A program made the position numbers and the translations under genes. Below, in pieces: positions 5,481 through 7,111 of a stretch of DNA of 7,111 nt. Below the pieces are notes generated by a model. That model worked only from the letters and a program-made list of their open reading frames with translations. It was not told where the DNA came from and searched no databases. How positions within the stretch are numbered: position 1 is the first letter of the stretch; each line of letters begins with the position of its first letter. The stretch is from JAISXK01 sp031549625. GTDB lineage: Bacteria; Bacillota; Clostridia; Christensenellales; CAG-138. Location: the NCBI GenBank assembly GCA_031549625.1, contig JAVBPK010000080.1, forward strand, positions 1 to 7,111, given 5' to 3'.

Positions 5481-6446
5481 ATCGCCTGAGTCGCCGAAGT
5501 AATAGGCGTTGTAGTCGTAATTCTCATAGTAATCCTCTGACGCTTCGTATGCGGAAGTATCATAATAGCTGCCATAGTCATCCGCAAAGGCCCAGTCGTC
5601 CGCGTCGTCCCATTCCCAGCTCCAGTAAGCGTTGGTTCCGCTGTAATAATCCCAGTCAGGCTCGTAGAAATACGGATCGTACATGGCGGATTTCATCAGG
5701 TCGACGGAATCCGTTTCCCACCACTCGCCGTAGTAGTAATAGGGCAGATACGCCCAATCCTCCGGCGGATCGGAACTCTGCCTCGCCTTTTTCTTACCCA
5801 CATGCTTGGGCTGATACTGCGCCTTTTTGCTTTCGGCATCCACCGCCACCGGCTGAATCACATTGAGGCCCACCATTAGGTCGCTCAAAAGGTTGATTTC
5901 TTCCTGCGTGGCGTCGTGGGTAAAGATGCCCTCTGCCACATAGAGCGACTGGTTCATCACGCCCACGCCGCATACCCCGCCGATAAGCTGGTCATCCAGC
6001 ATTCCCGAGAACGTGAATATGACCGCCCTGCCGCCCATAAGATAGCCTGCGAAGGGTTCGACAGGCACCTCTGATTCGCCGTAGGTACGAGTAACGGCCT
6101 CCGCCATCGCCTGCGCACCATGAGCAAGATTTTGCACGCCCGGCAAACAGGAGATGTTGATCTGGATTGCGTGGGAGCCATCCGCGCGTGGGCTGAGTAC
6201 CGTCACAATGTTGTTGTTATAGGTCACTTCGCACGAATCGTTGACAAGCATTTCGAGCATCAACTGTTGGTTGAAATACTGCTGATTCAATTCCGCCGAC
6301 TTGGACGGGGCCTCAATCGTTGCGGAGGGTGCAAGAGGGGCTGTCGCCGTCGCCGCATCCTTCTCCGGCGCGCCGCAGCCCGCCATGACCAGCAAAAGAA
6401 TGCTGAGAACAATCGCTATAATTCTGAATTTTGATGATCTTTTCAT
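5322..6446 (-). CDS. Secreted lipoprotein of unknown function with a Tyr/Asp-rich tail
   Basis: The 374-residue product has a lipoprotein signal peptide: Lys/Arg N-terminus, hydrophobic stretch 9-20 and lipobox V-M-A-G-C with the lipidated Cys24. An Ala/Pro/Thr linker (25-50) and an apparently globular domain (about 52-205; Cys72, Cys100, Cys159) follow, then a Lys-rich spacer (207-222). The tail (230-374) holds by my count about 29 Tyr and 33 Asp, many Gly, Ser and Trp, and a single Lys, ending in D-Y-S-G-D-Y-G-D type repeats. I recognise no family. The ATG has AGGAAGGA (6463-6456) nine bases upstream. It starts 15 bases after the stop of the neighbouring gene, so the two form an operon. The tail might bind cations or wall polymers or be a site of modification; none of this is shown by sequence. 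An anchored extracytoplasmic location is the firm part. Confidence 0.85.
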   Translation of the reverse strand: MKRSSKFRIIAIVLSILLLVMAGCGAPEKDAATATAPLAPSATIEAPSKSAELNQQYFNQQLMLEMLVNDSCEVTYNNNIVTVLSPRADGSHAIQINISCLPGVQNLAHGAQAMAEAVTRTYGESEVPVEPFAGYLMGGRAVIFTFSGMLDDQLIGGVCGVGVMNQSLYVAEGIFTHDATQEEINLLSDLMVGLNVIQPVAVDAESKKAQYQPKHVGKKKARQSSDPPEDWAYLPYYYYGEWWETDSVDLMKSAMYDPYFYEPDWDYYSGTNAYWSWEWDDADDWAFADDYGSYYDTSAYEASEDYYENYDYNAYYFGDSGDTDGYVGESDSGDYSGDWGDYDPSDYGDSDEEYSGDYGDYSGDYGDGDVDGDW

Positions 6447-6455
6447 ATGCCTTCA

Positions 6456-6463
6456 TCCTTCCT
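6456..6463 (-). promoter_or_regulatory. Ribosome binding site of the Tyr/Asp-rich lipoprotein gene
   Basis: AGGAAGGA on the minus strand lies nine bases before the ATG and overlaps the stop codon of the upstream gene. This supports the chosen start and suggests translational coupling of the two genes. Confidence 0.7.
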
Positions 6464-7111
6464 ACTGCCTAAAATATTGGCCCGCAAAGGCCGCGCGGCC
6501 CGCGCTGTCGCCCCGCTTTTCGTATTGTTCGATCAGGATGACTTCACCTGCAAGCGTGAAGCGCAAATCCATGTATTCCGCCGTGTAATCGTCCACTGGA
6601 GCCACGCCTTCAAGCTCAGCGCCGCCTTTCATGGTCAGCGTGAAGTGGAATGTTTTGCCGTCGAAGTTTACGATGTTCAGCGTCGCGTCGTCCTTCCCGT
6701 ATTCACCCCACCATTCGCCCTCGGGATTAAGCGTGTTGGCGACGCCATTGTGAATGATTTCAAATTCCCCGCTCTCCTCCAGAAACACATACGCCCGGCC
6801 ATCCATTGCGACGGCATAGCGCGCGATCGCCGTGTCTTCGGAGAATTCACCGTTGACATCCTTCATCTTTAGGAAAATCTCGTAGTGCTCTTCGCCGTTG
6901 AGATCTATAATGCCGATATATTCGTAAGCAAAGTCGCTCTTTGTGCTTTCTTCTACGCCAAGCAAAGGATCATCTTGGAAGGACAGCAGCTCTACTGCGT
7001 CAAATACGCTTAGGCCGCCCTCAGGCGGATCGCCCAATATGGCTACATCTACCATGAACAGATAGCCATTGATGGTTTCCGCACCGGCTTCGGGCGCCGG
7101 CGCCTCTGGTG
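6462..7111 (-). CDS. Putative secreted protein of unknown function (N-terminus outside the window)
   Basis: The frame ends at TAG (6462-6464) and stays open to the right edge, giving 215 whole codons, so the Met at 7055 is unlikely to be the true start. The visible beginning is Pro/Ala/Glu-rich (P-E-A-P-A-P-E-A-G), like the linker behind the lipobox of the next gene, which suggests a signal peptide or lipobox further upstream; this is inference. The rest alternates short beta-like stretches (Y-E-Y-I-G-I-I-D-L-N-G, Y-E-I-F-L-K-M, F-H-F-T-L-T-M) with G-E-W-W-G-E-Y and ends A-G-Q-Y-F-R-Q. It is acidic overall and contains no cysteine. I recognise no catalytic motif. It is the upstream partner of the Tyr/Asp-rich lipoprotein (15-base gap), so both are probably exported and may act together at the cell surface. 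Confidence 0.75.
   Translation of the reverse strand, partial: PEAPAPEAGAETINGYLFMVDVAILGDPPEGGLSVFDAVELLSFQDDPLLGVEESTKSDFAYEYIGIIDLNGEEHYEIFLKMKDVNGEFSEDTAIARYAVAMDGRAYVFLEESGEFEIIHNGVANTLNPEGEWWGEYGKDDATLNIVNFDGKTFHFTLTMKGGAELEGVAPVDDYTAEYMDLRFTLAGEVILIEQYEKRGDSAGRAAFAGQYFRQ

Noticed and set aside
5306..5866. Arg/Ser/His-rich open frame of 186 codons on the plus strand
   Set aside because: It is the mirror of the Asp/Tyr/Gly-rich repeats of the lipoprotein, which has a lipobox and a proper ribosome binding site. The arginine bias is a by-product.

Overview
The window looks like a chromosomal segment from a bacterium, most likely a Gram-positive Clostridia-type Firmicute. The reasons are strong purine-rich ribosome binding sites, a lipoprotein with a short Gram-positive-style signal peptide, and overall mid GC. 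The taxonomic call is an inference and weak. No rRNA, tRNA, CRISPR array, transposase or phage gene is visible.

Left part, + strand: the last 46 codons of an unrecognised gene (2-142) are followed 67 bases later by a 620-residue sulfotransferase (210-2072). It has a PAPS-binding sulfotransferase domain at the N-terminus, a probable beta-rich domain in the middle and a repeat-built coiled coil at the C-terminus, an architecture reminiscent of enzymes that decorate cell-surface glycans.

Middle, - strand and convergent with the first block: cysD (3971-4873) and a fused cysN-cysC (2139-3971) overlap by one base. Together they turn sulfate and ATP into APS and then PAPS. No reductase genes for assimilation (cysH, cysIJ) are present, so this pair more likely feeds PAPS to the convergent sulfotransferase. 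That would resemble nodPQ/nodH in rhizobia or raxPQ/raxST in Xanthomonas.

A gene-poor stretch of about 450 bases (4874-5321) carries two candidate promoters for cysD-cysNC, one good promoter facing the other way, and about 100 bases of consecutive inverted repeats ending in an 11-bp terminator-like hairpin. I read the rightward unit as a candidate small structured RNA rather than a protein gene.

Right part, - strand: two closely spaced genes for secreted proteins of unknown function. The downstream one (5322-6446) is a lipoprotein with a striking tail of about 145 residues that is very rich in Tyr and Asp. The upstream one (6462 to beyond 7111) is cut by the window edge. The acidic Tyr tail next to a PAPS/sulfotransferase set raises the speculative possibility of protein tyrosine sulfation.
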